Made by a program: the position numbers and the translations under genes
NCBI GenBank assembly: GCA_041781135.1
Contig: JBHAZV010000027.1
Location: forward strand, 68,122-132,121
Reading direction: 5' to 3'
Length of the DNA: 64,000 bases
DNA from: JAUMXJ01 sp041781135
GTDB taxonomy: Bacteria; Bacillota; Clostridia; Peptostreptococcales; Acidaminobacteraceae
The notes under the pieces: generated by a model
What the model saw: the letters and a program-made list of their open reading frames with translations, nothing else
What the model was told of the DNA's origin: nothing
Databases searched by the model: none
Part shown: positions 49,422 through 59,236 of the stretch, one piece after another
Layout of the letters: each line of letters begins with the position of its first letter
Position numbering within the stretch: the first letter of the stretch is position 1

Positions 49422-50509
49422 TGGTCAGCAAACTTACCGGCGGCATAAATGCAGCTGAAAAGCGTAAAAAACGCGTTATTGATATAGGCAGAGTCAAAAT
49501 CGGAGGAAACAACCGGATTGCTATACAGTCGATGTGCAATACGAAGACAGAGGATATAGAAGCCACCGTAAACCAAGTACTGCAGCTCGAAGCGCTGGGA
49601 TGCGATATAATAAGACTTGCAGTTCCGAGTGTCGAGGCTGCCCGCGCAATCAGCGAGATAAAAAAGAGAGTGAATATACCGATTGTGGCGGATATACATT
49701 TTGATCATAGATTGGCGCTTCATTCCATAGCTTGCGGCGCTGATAAAATTCGTATAAATCCCGGAAATATCGGCTCTCGTGAAAAAGTGGCGGAGGTTGC
49801 ACGCGAGGCTGCTCTCGCAGGAGTGCCGATCAGGGTTGGCGTAAATTCCGGCTCAGTAAACAGAACGGATGTAGCGCAGTATGGCAGGGCGGAAGCTATG
49901 CTTCGTGCACTTCGGAGCGAAGTTGCGCTCTTAGAGGAACTCGGTTTTTACAATATAGTGCTGGCGGTAAAATCGAGCGATATATCGGAGACGCTTGCAG
50001 TTTCGCAAGCGGTAGATAAGCTGTACGAATATCCGATGCATATAGGAATCACAGAGACCGGCACGCTGTACACAGGCGTTGTAAAGAGCGCAGCCGGGCT
50101 TGGGATACTGTTGAATCATGGAATAGGCAACACGATTAGGGTAAGCCTTGCCGCCGACCCGTCTGAGGAGATCAGATGCGCTAAGGCACTGCTTGCCGCC
50201 CTTGGAATACGCAGGTTTGGCGTGAACGTCATCGCATGTCCTACATGCGGGAGGACAAATGTCGATGTTATCGGACTCGCAGAGAGGGTCGAGAACGCCC
50301 TTTCAGGAATCAGAGCAAGCATTGATGTTGCAGTCATGGGATGCGCAGTCAACGGACCGGGCGAAGCCCGTGACGCCGATATAGGAGTTGCAGGAGGATC
50401 GGGCGAGTATTTGTTGTTTTCAAAAGGCGAGATAGTGGGCAAGATCAGCGAAAATGAAGTGCTCGACCGTCTTGTGGAAATGGCGAAGGAATTTGAATTG
50501 GAGGCATAA
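49418..50509 (+). CDS. ispG: 4-hydroxy-3-methylbut-2-en-1-yl diphosphate synthase
   Basis: MEP pathway iron-sulfur enzyme, 363 residues. TIM barrel with AIQSMCNTKTEDI, GCDIIRLAVPS, PIVADIHFDHRLAL and IRINPGNIG; the [4Fe-4S] ligands are in ACPTCGRT (two Cys) and VAVMGCAVNGPGEA (third Cys). Start GTG 49418 overlapping the rseP stop, or ATG 49421; the GGAG at 49407 favours the former slightly. TAATG overlap with polC. Confidence 0.97.
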   Translation: MMVSKLTGGINAAEKRKKRVIDIGRVKIGGNNRIAIQSMCNTKTEDIEATVNQVLQLEALGCDIIRLAVPSVEAARAISEIKKRVNIPIVADIHFDHRLALHSIACGADKIRINPGNIGSREKVAEVAREAALAGVPIRVGVNSGSVNRTDVAQYGRAEAMLRALRSEVALLEELGFYNIVLAVKSSDISETLAVSQAVDKLYEYPMHIGITETGTLYTGVVKSAAGLGILLNHGIGNTIRVSLAADPSEEIRCAKALLAALGIRRFGVNVIACPTCGRTNVDVIGLAERVENALSGIRASIDVAVMGCAVNGPGEARDADIGVAGGSGEYLLFSKGEIVGKISENEVLDRLVEMAKEFELEA

Positions 50510-53500
50510 TGGCGAAATTTGTTTATGACAAAAAGAAGTACGCCCTTAATATACACGCGATAAGCGAATCAGAGGTGAACGCAAAAGAAATACAGCAAAT
50601 ACTCTCTGATCTCAGCGAGATTCAAATTATTAATTACTATGTCGATAAAAATCTGGTCAGAGTTTACACGCTCGACGGCGGCGAACTGATGCTGCTTAAA
50701 AGAAACGCTGCAGCTCCGCAGCTGCCTGCTGCGGATGTGTTCAAAAAAATCATAAAGACCGAAATTCCTATATCGCAGGTAAGAAGGAGCTCCGACAGCA
50801 GCGTTGTGATATGCGGCGAGGTCACATATATCGATAAGATAAAGACCAAGAGGGACGATAAATACCTTGTAGTGCTCGGAATAGCCGATTTTGATGACGG
50901 AATCTCGGCCAAGAGTTTTTTTGAAAACGAGGAGACTGCGGACATTGTCACGAGAAACATTTTAGTTGGAAGCTATGTAAAGGTTATGGGGCGTCTGACA
51001 TATGACAATTTCGAAAACGATTATGTGCTGATGTTCAATAAAATAAATTTGGCGAATACCTCTGAAGGCCGTATGGATGGCGCAAAGCGCAAAAGGGTCG
51101 AGCTGCATTTGCACACAAACATGAGCGAGCAGGATGGAATGTGTCCGCTTAAAGAATATGCTGAGAGAGCGCTGAAGTGGGGGTTTCCGGCAATTGCAGT
51201 CACCGATAATTCTTCGGTTCAGGGCTTCGACCAGGCGTTTAGTCTTGGCAAGGATTTAAGGTACAAGTTTATATACGGCATGGATGCATATGTAGTAGAC
51301 GATGTGCGCCCGTTTCTCGGCGGAATTAGCGATGAATATCCGTTCAACGGAGATTTTGTAGTGTTTGACATAGAGACTACGGGTTTTTCGGCGCGCAATG
51401 ACTGCATAATAGAGTTCGGAGCTGTCAAAGTAAGTGGCGGAGCTGTTGTCGACCGGTTCAGCAGCTTTGTATTTCTGGGAAAGCCGCTCTCTAAGGAAAC
51501 GGTGGAGCTGACAAATATTACAGACGAAATGCTCGCGGGTGCGCCCGATATCGATAAAGTGTTTGATGATTTTATGAAATTTTCGGATGGTTCGGTCTTT
51601 GTGGCGCATAATTCGGATTTTGACATGAGTTTTGTGAATAAACTGTGCGCCGAAAAGGGTGTTCCGCTGAGACCCGCTATAGATACAATTCAGCTCGCAA
51701 GGCAGTTTTTGCCTATAAAAAAATATGGGCTCGAAACATTGGTCAGACATCTTAAAATCCCCTTTTCGGATCATCACAGGGCCGTGGCCGACGCCGAAGT
51801 CACCGCCAAGGCATTTATTCATTTTTTGGGTATTTTTAAGGAATTGGGTCTAACTACGGTCGGGCAGCTAAATCGATATGTGCGTGAAAATATTGCAATA
51901 GAAAAGTTCAGACCGGAAAAAATGCTGATATTGCTTAGAGGACCGGAGGGCAGGAGTCCACTTTACAAGCTTTTGTCAAGCGCAAATATCAATTATGGCG
52001 GCAATATGCGGCTTAGCGAGCTCCTTGAGCAGAGGGAGCATTTTCTGCTTGGGAGCGGGGCCGAGGACGGCGCGTTGTATGATGCGGCGCTCATGAATAA
52101 AAGCGACAGTGAAATAAAAAGCCTTATGGGCTACTATGATTTTGTGGAGCTGATGCCCGCGGCAAATTTTTATGTTCCTGACCATGGTGTTGGAACAGAT
52201 TATTTTAACAGCGAGAATCAGGTGCGAGAATTGTTCCTTCGGCTGCATATGCTGGCATCTGAGCTTGGAATCAGAACAGTTGCCACCGGCGACGTATTTT
52301 TTGCGGAGCCAAGCGAAATGATCGCGCGCGATATAATGCTTCATAGCAGGACGCGGCGTTCGTTTGTAAACAGAGGGCTGAAATATCTTCGTACAACCGA
52401 GGAGATGCTGCAGGAATTCTCCTATCTCGGCTCCGATGCCGAAAAGGTCGTAATCGACAACAGTATATATTTTGCATCGCTGACAAGCCCCATCCAGCCT
52501 GTGCCGAGCGGAACATACTCGCCAACTCTCGAAGGCGCAGAGGAAGAACTAAAGCGCATATGCTATTCAAATGCGCGTAAAATTTACGGCGACCAGCTGC
52601 CTCAGATTGTCGAGGCGCGCCTGTCCCGCGAACTTCACGCAATTATAGAGAACGGCTACGGCTCGCTCTACCTGATTTCCAATAAAATGGTCAAAAAGTC
52701 TAATGAGGACGGATATCTTGTGGGTTCGCGTGGTTCCGTAGGTTCTTCTCTTGCAGCTTTTTTGGGCGGGATCTCCGATGTAAACCCGCTTCCGCCCCAT
52801 TATCACTGCGAAAAATGCCGTGTAAGCGAATTTTCGGATGATACGAGCATTGTGGGCTTCGACCTTCCGATGAAGACCTGCATTTTGTGCGGAGAAACCC
52901 TCAAACGCAACGGGTGCGACATCCCATTTGAGGCGTTCCTTGGATTCAAAGGAGATAAAGAGCCGGATATAGATCTTAATTTTGCGAGCGTCTATCAGAG
53001 CACCGCTCAGAAATATTGCGAGGAACTTTTTGGCAAGGGTCATACATTCAAGGCCGGAACAGTCGGCACATATGCCGAGAAAACGGCAATAGGAAATGTC
53101 AAAAAATACCTCGAGGATAACGGAAAAAACTGGCCGAGGGCGCTTATAATGAAGCACAGCAAGAGAATACAGGGCGTTAAGCGCGCTACCGGACAGCACC
53201 CCGCAGGTGTGCTCGTGCTTCCGAAGGAATATGACATAAATTATTTTTCTCCGATTTTTTTGGCGAAGATAGAGGGCGGCGCAGAATACGCTCAGGCTAC
53301 TCACTTTGACTACGGTATGCTAAAGGGGACTTTGCTAAAGCTTGATGTGCTTGGGCATGAAAGTCCGACTGCTCTCAGAATGCTCGGAGATTACACCGGA
53401 GTCGATGTCATGGATATCCGCCTTGACGACCCTGCTACGATAAGCATTTTCAAATCGGCTGACGCGCTTAATATCAGAGGTTCAGAACCGGACGACGTAG

Positions 53501-54381
53501 GCGCTCTCGGCATACCTGAATTTGGCACGCATTTTGTGCTCGGAATGCTTAAAACCACGCGGCCTAACAATGTCACTGACCTTGTGCGGATTTCCGGACT
53601 TTCGCACGGTACGATGGTTTGGAAGGACAATGCGGAGGATGACGTCCGCAGCGGCAGAGTGCCTTTTGGCGAGGTAATAGCGACAAGAGAAGATATAATG
53701 AATAAGCTGATAGCCAAGGGTTGCGATGCACAGACGGCTTTTCAGATAATGGAGAAGGTGCGCAAGGGTAAGGGCGTAGATGATAAGGATCTGGCGGAGC
53801 TGAAAAAAGTTCAGATGCCGGACTGGTATATAGAATCCTGTCAAAAAATATCATATCTTTTTCCGAAGGCGCATGCGGCGGCATATGTGATGCAGAGTAT
53901 AAGGATTGCTTATTTTAAGGTACACTATCCTCTTGCGTTTTATGCTACATTTTTTTCGCTGAATGTGAGCGATTTTGATTTTGAAGTAGTTAGAAAGGGC
54001 GAGCAGGCGCTTGAACGCCTGATACCCGAACTCGACAAAATAGACAGCTCTGCAAAGGACAGGGCAAGCGCGCAGGTTTACAAGGTAGTTGTGGAGATGT
54101 TCAAAAGGGGCTATGAGTTTGTGAATGTAGATTTGATGGAGTCTGACAGTACAAAGTTCCGCATAGTCGACGGAAAGTTGCAGCCGCCGCTGCAGGCAAT
54201 ACGCGGCGTAGCTGAAAGCGCTGCAAACAGCATTGTAGCCGCAAGAGAGGAATATGGAGGGTTTCTGTCTGTCGAGGATTTCCAGTCAAAGACTGGAATA
54301 AACAAGACAGCTTTGGAAGGTCTTAGCTCCACAGGGGCGTTTGACGGCCTTTCCATGACAAATCAGCTTTCATTCTTTTAA
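50509..54381 (+). CDS. polC: DNA polymerase III PolC-type alpha subunit
   Basis: Replicative polymerase of 1290 residues. OB domain (about 90-190), PHP domain starting KRVELHLHTNMSEQDG, the inserted DEDD proofreading exonuclease VFDIETTGF with D287 and E289, zinc-binding cysteines (HCEKC and CILCGETL), polymerase catalytic EPDIDLNF with D820 and D822, and the C-terminal GLSSTGAFDGLSMTNQLSFF. It is some 150 residues shorter than the 1430-1460 usual in Bacilli, mainly because the N-terminal domain is reduced. Last gene of the pyrH operon. Confidence 0.97.
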   Translation: MAKFVYDKKKYALNIHAISESEVNAKEIQQILSDLSEIQIINYYVDKNLVRVYTLDGGELMLLKRNAAAPQLPAADVFKKIIKTEIPISQVRRSSDSSVVICGEVTYIDKIKTKRDDKYLVVLGIADFDDGISAKSFFENEETADIVTRNILVGSYVKVMGRLTYDNFENDYVLMFNKINLANTSEGRMDGAKRKRVELHLHTNMSEQDGMCPLKEYAERALKWGFPAIAVTDNSSVQGFDQAFSLGKDLRYKFIYGMDAYVVDDVRPFLGGISDEYPFNGDFVVFDIETTGFSARNDCIIEFGAVKVSGGAVVDRFSSFVFLGKPLSKETVELTNITDEMLAGAPDIDKVFDDFMKFSDGSVFVAHNSDFDMSFVNKLCAEKGVPLRPAIDTIQLARQFLPIKKYGLETLVRHLKIPFSDHHRAVADAEVTAKAFIHFLGIFKELGLTTVGQLNRYVRENIAIEKFRPEKMLILLRGPEGRSPLYKLLSSANINYGGNMRLSELLEQREHFLLGSGAEDGALYDAALMNKSDSEIKSLMGYYDFVELMPAANFYVPDHGVGTDYFNSENQVRELFLRLHMLASELGIRTVATGDVFFAEPSEMIARDIMLHSRTRRSFVNRGLKYLRTTEEMLQEFSYLGSDAEKVVIDNSIYFASLTSPIQPVPSGTYSPTLEGAEEELKRICYSNARKIYGDQLPQIVEARLSRELHAIIENGYGSLYLISNKMVKKSNEDGYLVGSRGSVGSSLAAFLGGISDVNPLPPHYHCEKCRVSEFSDDTSIVGFDLPMKTCILCGETLKRNGCDIPFEAFLGFKGDKEPDIDLNFASVYQSTAQKYCEELFGKGHTFKAGTVGTYAEKTAIGNVKKYLEDNGKNWPRALIMKHSKRIQGVKRATGQHPAGVLVLPKEYDINYFSPIFLAKIEGGAEYAQATHFDYGMLKGTLLKLDVLGHESPTALRMLGDYTGVDVMDIRLDDPATISIFKSADALNIRGSEPDDVGALGIPEFGTHFVLGMLKTTRPNNVTDLVRISGLSHGTMVWKDNAEDDVRSGRVPFGEVIATREDIMNKLIAKGCDAQTAFQIMEKVRKGKGVDDKDLAELKKVQMPDWYIESCQKISYLFPKAHAAAYVMQSIRIAYFKVHYPLAFYATFFSLNVSDFDFEVVRKGEQALERLIPELDKIDSSAKDRASAQVYKVVVEMFKRGYEFVNVDLMESDSTKFRIVDGKLQPPLQAIRGVAESAANSIVAAREEYGGFLSVEDFQSKTGINKTALEGLSSTGAFDGLSMTNQLSFF

Positions 54382-54414
54382 AGCCGCACCTTTTGTATTT
54401 ACCGCCTTTGGTTT

Positions 54415-54436
54415 ACCGCCTTCGGCGGTTTTTTTA
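54415..54436 (+). terminator. Terminator after polC
   Basis: ACCGCC (54415-54420) and GGCGGT (54424-54429) around TTC, followed by seven T. Confidence 0.9.
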
Positions 54437-54477
54437 TTTGCCCGGTTCTATACCAAAGATTTTTTTTGAATTTATAC

Positions 54478-54506
54478 TTGACGAATCGGCAGGCGGCGTA
54501 TAGAAT
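54478..54506 (+). promoter_or_regulatory. Fatty acid synthesis operon promoter
   Basis: -35 TTGACG (54478-54483), 17-base spacer, -10 TAGAAT (54501-54506). The palindrome listed next begins at the last base of the -10. Confidence 0.8.
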
Positions 54507-54543
54507 ATACATAAATTATTTTATATAAAATAATTTATGTATA
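54506..54543 (+). promoter_or_regulatory. 38-bp perfect palindrome, probable FabT-like operator
   Basis: Arms of 19 bases (54506-54524 and 54525-54543) are exact inverted copies, made almost only of A and T. It covers the expected transcription start and touches the GGAGG ribosome site of acpP (54544-54548). As DNA it could bind one or two dimers of the MarR/FabT-like protein encoded at 63594; as RNA it would form a long 5' hairpin. Palindrome length is unusual. Confidence 0.75.
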
Positions 54544-54552
54544 GGAGGAAAC

Positions 54553-54774
54553 ATGAAATTTGAAGAACTGGTTGGCATTATAAGAGAGAACTTCAGCACA
54601 GGCAGCAGGGAGATTACTATGGATACATCTCTGCGCGAGGATCTCGAATTAGATTCGCTCGATGCTGTCGAGATGTCTTACGAAATAGAGAGCGCCTTCG
54701 GGGTAAAGATTCCCGACGGCGAATTTGCTAATTTTAAAACAATCGGTGATATTTATAATTTTCTGAATAAGTAA
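54553..54774 (+). CDS. acpP: Acyl carrier protein
   Basis: ACP of 73 residues, acidic and helical, with the phosphopantetheine attachment Ser35 in the motif LELDSLDAVEMSYEIE. Holds the growing acyl chain for all Fab enzymes encoded downstream. The first gene after the palindrome promoter; AGGAGG site four bases before ATG. Confidence 0.97.
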   Translation: MKFEELVGIIRENFSTGSREITMDTSLREDLELDSLDAVEMSYEIESAFGVKIPDGEFANFKTIGDIYNFLNK

Positions 54775-54798
54775 GAGCTGCATAAATAAGAGAGAAAA

Positions 54799-55275
54799 AT
54801 GAATCTTAATTTGAAGGATGTCAAGGCCGTTGTAAGGCTTTTTGATGAGAGTGCCTGCGGCAGTATGGAGCTTCAGCTCGGAGATTTTCGCATCAGCCTG
54901 AAAAAAGCTTCTTCTGCAATTACGACAGATTTGGGCGTTGCTGCAGTCAGCGGTGCTTTGCAGCACAGCGTAATTCGAAGCGGCGGCGTTGCGCAGGAAA
55001 TTTGCGTCGAAGCGGAGAATGTAGCGGCGTCGGAGCGCGTGGTTGAGGTCAGATCTCCGTTAGTCGGGGTGTTTTATTCTGCCAAAGAGCCGGGTGCAGA
55101 GCCGTTTGTAAAGGAGGGAGATATGGTAGAAGCGGGGCAGGCGCTCTGCATACTTGAATCCATGAAGATGCTCAATGAAATTAAGTCTCCGGTAAGCGGC
55201 AGGGTTTCCAGAATATTTTTGGCAAATGAAGCGGTTGCAGAATATAATCAGCTGCTCTTTCTGCTGGAGAAATAA
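54799..55275 (+). CDS. accB: Biotin carboxyl carrier protein of acetyl-CoA carboxylase
   Basis: BCCP of 158 residues. An N-terminal region of 80 residues is followed by the biotinyl domain with K123 in ILESMKMLNEIKSP as the biotin attachment site. It shuttles the carboxyl group between AccC and AccDA. Weak AGAGAG ribosome site; stop overlaps accC (TAATG). Confidence 0.96.
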   Translation: MNLNLKDVKAVVRLFDESACGSMELQLGDFRISLKKASSAITTDLGVAAVSGALQHSVIRSGGVAQEICVEAENVAASERVVEVRSPLVGVFYSAKEPGAEPFVKEGDMVEAGQALCILESMKMLNEIKSPVSGRVSRIFLANEAVAEYNQLLFLLEK

Positions 55276-56657
55276 TGCTTAAAAGGGTTCTGATTGCTAA
55301 TCGCGGCGAGATTGCGCTGAGTATTTTCAGAGCGTGCAGGGAGATGGGAATCGAAACTGTAGCTGCATACTCCGAAGCTGATTCAAAGCAGCCGGTTGTC
55401 TTTTTGGCGGACAGTTCCGTGTGCATTGGAGGAGCAAGGGGCGCAGACAGTTATCTGAATATGCGGAATATTGTTGCGGCCGCGCTTGCTTCCGGCTGTG
55501 ACGGAATCCATCCCGGATACGGGTTTCTTTCGGAGAACCCGGAGTTTGCGCGAATGGTCGAGCAAAGCGGCATCAAGCTCGTGGGACCGAGCGCTGCGAC
55601 TATTTCGGTTATGGGCGATAAGCTCTCTGCAAGGAGGCTGATGCAGGAATCGGGAGTGCCGGTGGTGCCGGGTTGCGATATAGGTGCGGAGGATGCGGAA
55701 AGCCTCAGAGAAGCGGCTCGAGTTATTGGTTATCCCATTTTGCTTAAGGCGGCATCGGGGGGCGGCGGAAAGGGAATGCGAAGGGTTTATACCGAGTCCG
55801 AGCTTACAGACAGCTGGTTGATGGCAAAGCGAGAGGCACAGGTATCATTTGGAGATAATCGGATATATGCCGAAAAGCTGATAGAGGAGCCGCGACACAT
55901 AGAAATCCAGATACTTGCAGACTCGTTTGGAAACATAGTGCATCTTTATGAGCGCGAATGCAGCATACAGAGGAATAATCAGAAGATCTTGGAGGAAGCT
56001 CCATGCGCGTTTCTGCCGGAAGAGCTGCTGCTTGAGATGCGCGAAGCTGCGGTTAGGTGCGCAAGCGCCTGCGGGTACGAGGGCGCCGGAACTGTAGAGT
56101 TTATAGTCGACAAGAGCGGAAATTTTTATTTTATGGAGATGAACACGAGGATACAGGTGGAACATCCCGTAACCGAGATGATAACTGGAATAAATTTAGT
56201 TAAAGAGCAGCTGAGAATAGCCGCTGGGCTTAAAATCAGGTATTCGCAGGAAGGTATCAAAAAAGACGGCCATGCGATAGAGATACGGGTAAACGCTCAA
56301 AACCCGTTTGCCGGATTTGCGCCATCATGTGGACGCATCAGTTTTTACCTGCCGCCCGGCGGATTTAATACGAGGTTCGAAGGCGGAATATATCATGGCG
56401 CGGAAATTCTGCCCTACTACGATTCTATGCTCGGCAAACTCATTGTAAAGGGCAGAAACAGACTTGAAGCAATTAAAATGATGCGCCGTGCGATAGAGGA
56501 AACAGTTATAGACGGAGTGGATACAAATCTCGGCTTCCATTATGCATTGCTGCACGAAGTTGATTTTATAAAAGGTGATATCAGCACATCTTACCTTGAA
56601 AAACACGAGAAAAATCTTATAGAGAAAATGATGAAAATCGAAAATTCGGAGGCTTGA
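55275..56657 (+). CDS. accC: Biotin carboxylase subunit of acetyl-CoA carboxylase
   Basis: An ATP-grasp enzyme of 460 residues. RVLIANRGEIALSIFRACRE at the N-terminus, the glycine-rich lid KAASGGGGKGMR, and FYFMEMNTRIQVEHPVTEM with catalytic metal ligands are all present. Carboxylates biotin on AccB with bicarbonate. Start shares a base with the accB stop; the end overlaps accD. Confidence 0.98.
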   Translation: MLKRVLIANRGEIALSIFRACREMGIETVAAYSEADSKQPVVFLADSSVCIGGARGADSYLNMRNIVAAALASGCDGIHPGYGFLSENPEFARMVEQSGIKLVGPSAATISVMGDKLSARRLMQESGVPVVPGCDIGAEDAESLREAARVIGYPILLKAASGGGGKGMRRVYTESELTDSWLMAKREAQVSFGDNRIYAEKLIEEPRHIEIQILADSFGNIVHLYERECSIQRNNQKILEEAPCAFLPEELLLEMREAAVRCASACGYEGAGTVEFIVDKSGNFYFMEMNTRIQVEHPVTEMITGINLVKEQLRIAAGLKIRYSQEGIKKDGHAIEIRVNAQNPFAGFAPSCGRISFYLPPGGFNTRFEGGIYHGAEILPYYDSMLGKLIVKGRNRLEAIKMMRRAIEETVIDGVDTNLGFHYALLHEVDFIKGDISTSYLEKHEKNLIEKMMKIENSEA

Positions 56658-57496
56658 TGGAAGGGCTTCTCGGCAGAAAAAAATTATTGGAAAGCATAAG
56701 AAATCAGAGGCGGCTTGCAGAGCGGGAGCAAAAAGTTTTTACAAAGTGCGCTGTTTGCGGTGCGATGGTGGAATTACGTGCATTTGAAGAAGCTCTTAAC
56801 ACTTGTCTGCACTGCGGGGAACACCATGAAATCAGCGGAAAAAAGCGATTTGAATACCTGCTCGACCGCGGATACCGGCTTATGTCGTTTGGCGCTGTTC
56901 AGCGTGATCCGATAGTATTTCCGGGTTACAGGAAAAAGCTTAAAGAACTCTGCGAATCAAAAAATCTTAGCGATGCGATAAGCGTTGCGGTGGGAAGCAT
57001 CAGAAAGCATCCGGTCTGTGCTGTGGCGCTTGAACCTTCCTTCCTGATGGGGAGCATGGGAACTTATTTAGGCGAGGAATTATCTCAAGCTTTTGAATAT
57101 GCGTTAAAGAAAAAAATTCCTATTTTAGTGATTTCTGCAAGCGGAGGGGCGCGAATGCAGGAGGGGATATTTTCTCTGATGCAGATGGCTAAGACGGCGG
57201 CTGTGGTGCAGCGGCTTGCCGAAAAAAAGCTGCTGTACATAAGCTTGCTCGCCAATCCGACGATGGGCGGGGTCAGCGCATCATTCGCATTTTTGGGTGA
57301 CGTAATTCTTGCCGAGCCGAGGGCGCTCATAGGGTTTGCAGGTCCGAGGGTCATAGAACAGACAATGCGGCAGCGGCTGCCTGACGGGTTTCAGCGCGCC
57401 GAAAAACTCGTTGAATGCGGTTTTGTAGACGCCATTGCGCCCCGCGGCAGTCAGCGCGAGCTTATTGCAAGAATACTCAAGCTGCATTCTTTGTAG
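56657..57496 (+). CDS. accD: Acetyl-CoA carboxylase carboxyltransferase beta subunit
   Basis: A 279-residue crotonase-fold subunit. The N-terminal zinc ribbon CAVCGAMVELRAFEEALNTC with CLHC is intact and ISASGGARMQEGIFSLMQMAK forms part of the active site. ATG 56657 with CGGAGG site; TTG 56654 overlaps the accC stop. Together with AccA transfers the carboxyl group to acetyl-CoA. Confidence 0.96.
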   Translation: MEGLLGRKKLLESIRNQRRLAEREQKVFTKCAVCGAMVELRAFEEALNTCLHCGEHHEISGKKRFEYLLDRGYRLMSFGAVQRDPIVFPGYRKKLKELCESKNLSDAISVAVGSIRKHPVCAVALEPSFLMGSMGTYLGEELSQAFEYALKKKIPILVISASGGARMQEGIFSLMQMAKTAAVVQRLAEKKLLYISLLANPTMGGVSASFAFLGDVILAEPRALIGFAGPRVIEQTMRQRLPDGFQRAEKLVECGFVDAIAPRGSQRELIARILKLHSL

Positions 57497-57504
57497 GTAG
57501 AGAA

Positions 57505-58311
57505 GTGAAGAACAAACAAATTGATAAAATCAGAGAAATAAACGCTTATGACAGGGTGAGGGCGGCAAGGAGCGAAAACAGACCAAAAGCGCGGGATTTT
57601 ATAGAAAATCTCTTTGATGATATAGTCTATCTCCGCGGCGACAGAAATATCGGGGACTCCAAGGCGGTGATCGGCGGTATCGCTTCGTTTTGCGGAAAAG
57701 CCGTCACTTTTATCGGAATACAAAAGGGAAGAGGAATAGACGAGGGGCTTGAAACTGATTTCGGTATGCCGAAGCCGGAGGGTTATCGCAAGGCAAAAAG
57801 GCTGATGGAGGCTGCCGAGAAGTTTGGCAGGCCAATAGTAACATTTATTGATACGCCCGGGGCATTTCCGGGCGTAGATGCGGAGGAGCGCGGCCAGTCC
57901 GAGGCGATAGCGTCGGCGCTTGCGCTGATGAGCAGGCTTGAAGTGCCGATAGTTTCGTTTGTAATCGGTGAGGGCGGGAGCGGCGGCGCTCTGGCGCTTG
58001 CAGTGGCAAACAGGATTTATATGCTGGAAAATGCTGTGTTTTCTATTCTTTCACCGGAGGGGTTTGCCAGTATTCTTTGGAAGGACGCTGCTCTGGCGCC
58101 GGAGGCGGCGGAGCTAATGAAACTTACTGCGGGAGACCTTGCAAAAGCCGGCATTGTGGACGGGGTGCTCTATGAGGAACCGCACGTTTTGGTACCTGGC
58201 CTTGAGGCTGTAAGGGCGGCGCTTCGGTCATCTCTTAAAACGCTCTGCGGAAAGCGCGGCGCGGCGCTGAGAAATGAGCGCTTTGAAAAATTCAGAAAAA
58301 TCGGGAAGTGA
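57505..58311 (+). CDS. accA: Acetyl-CoA carboxylase carboxyltransferase alpha subunit
   Basis: A 268-residue partner of AccD. Blocks GMPKPEGYRKAKRLMEAAEKFG, VTFIDTPGAFPGVDAEERGQSEAIA and VIGEGGSGGALALAVANR are diagnostic. The start is GTG 57505 following a poor ribosome site; the frame is open into accD. It ends eleven bases before fabH. Confidence 0.96.
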   Translation: MKNKQIDKIREINAYDRVRAARSENRPKARDFIENLFDDIVYLRGDRNIGDSKAVIGGIASFCGKAVTFIGIQKGRGIDEGLETDFGMPKPEGYRKAKRLMEAAEKFGRPIVTFIDTPGAFPGVDAEERGQSEAIASALALMSRLEVPIVSFVIGEGGSGGALALAVANRIYMLENAVFSILSPEGFASILWKDAALAPEAAELMKLTAGDLAKAGIVDGVLYEEPHVLVPGLEAVRAALRSSLKTLCGKRGAALRNERFEKFRKIGK

Positions 58312-58321
58312 CAGAGGAATC

Positions 58322-59236
58322 ATGGGAATCAGTGTATTAAAAACGGCAGGGATTAAGGCGGAGAAGGCTGTAAATAATCAGTATTTTGAGGGGATTTTGG
58401 ATACGAGCGACGAATGGATTGTCACCCGTACAGGCATATCGGAGAGGCGATTTGTTCGGGATGAAAATACTATGGAAATGGCGCTCGGGGTCGCAAGGCA
58501 GCTTGGCGATTCGGTGATTGGAAGGGATATCAGGCTGATTCTTCATGCCTCATTTTCTCCGGATTTGATAGTGCCTTCGATCGCTGCAAAAATTCAGCTC
58601 GAGCTTGGGCTTCAGCCGGATATGCTGTGCGCTGACATCAATATCGGATGCGCAGGCTTTGTCGGCGCTCTGATAATTGCCGAAAGGTATCTTCGGCCGG
58701 GAGAGTGCGGCATGGTGGTAGCGTCGGAGACGATTTCGGATTATCTTGATTTTTCGGATCGGACGACTGCAATACTTTTTGGGGACGGAGCGGCGGGAAT
58801 ACTGTTCGAAAAAACGGAGGGCGGTATGTTTTTTGCCGATGTGAAAACATACGGCAATGATGAAGATCTCTTTATGAAAAAGGGCGGCAAGGTAAGTATG
58901 CGCGGCAATAATGTGTATAGATTTGCTATAGACAAGGTGCCGCTTTCTGTGGAAACGGTGCTCGAAAAGAGCGGTTTATCAAAGGATGATATAGACCATG
59001 TGCTCTGTCATCAGGCGAATATCAGGATTATTGAGCAGATTTGCAAGCGAACCGGTATATCTGAAGAAAAATTCCATCATAATCTCGAAAGATATGGAAA
59101 CACTTCGGCGGCGAGTGTACCGCTCCTTTGGAACGAACTTGCGGAGGGCGGAGCTCTAAAGCGCAGAGACAGGCTTTTGCTTACAGCCTTTGGCGCAGGT
59201 CTGACCGTGTCGAGCGTTGTGATGGAGTGGCAGTGA
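58322..59236 (+). CDS. fabH: 3-oxoacyl-ACP synthase III
   Basis: Condensing enzyme of 304 residues that starts chains from acetyl-CoA and malonyl-ACP. Catalytic Cys110 in NIGCAGFVGAL, His in LCHQANIRI, Asn in ERYGNTSAASVPL. TSDEWIVTRTGISERRF is the typical N-terminal block. An AGAGGAA site precedes ATG 58322; ends overlapping the GTG of fabK. Confidence 0.97.
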   Translation: MGISVLKTAGIKAEKAVNNQYFEGILDTSDEWIVTRTGISERRFVRDENTMEMALGVARQLGDSVIGRDIRLILHASFSPDLIVPSIAAKIQLELGLQPDMLCADINIGCAGFVGALIIAERYLRPGECGMVVASETISDYLDFSDRTTAILFGDGAAGILFEKTEGGMFFADVKTYGNDEDLFMKKGGKVSMRGNNVYRFAIDKVPLSVETVLEKSGLSKDDIDHVLCHQANIRIIEQICKRTGISEEKFHHNLERYGNTSAASVPLLWNELAEGGALKRRDRLLLTAFGAGLTVSSVVMEWQ

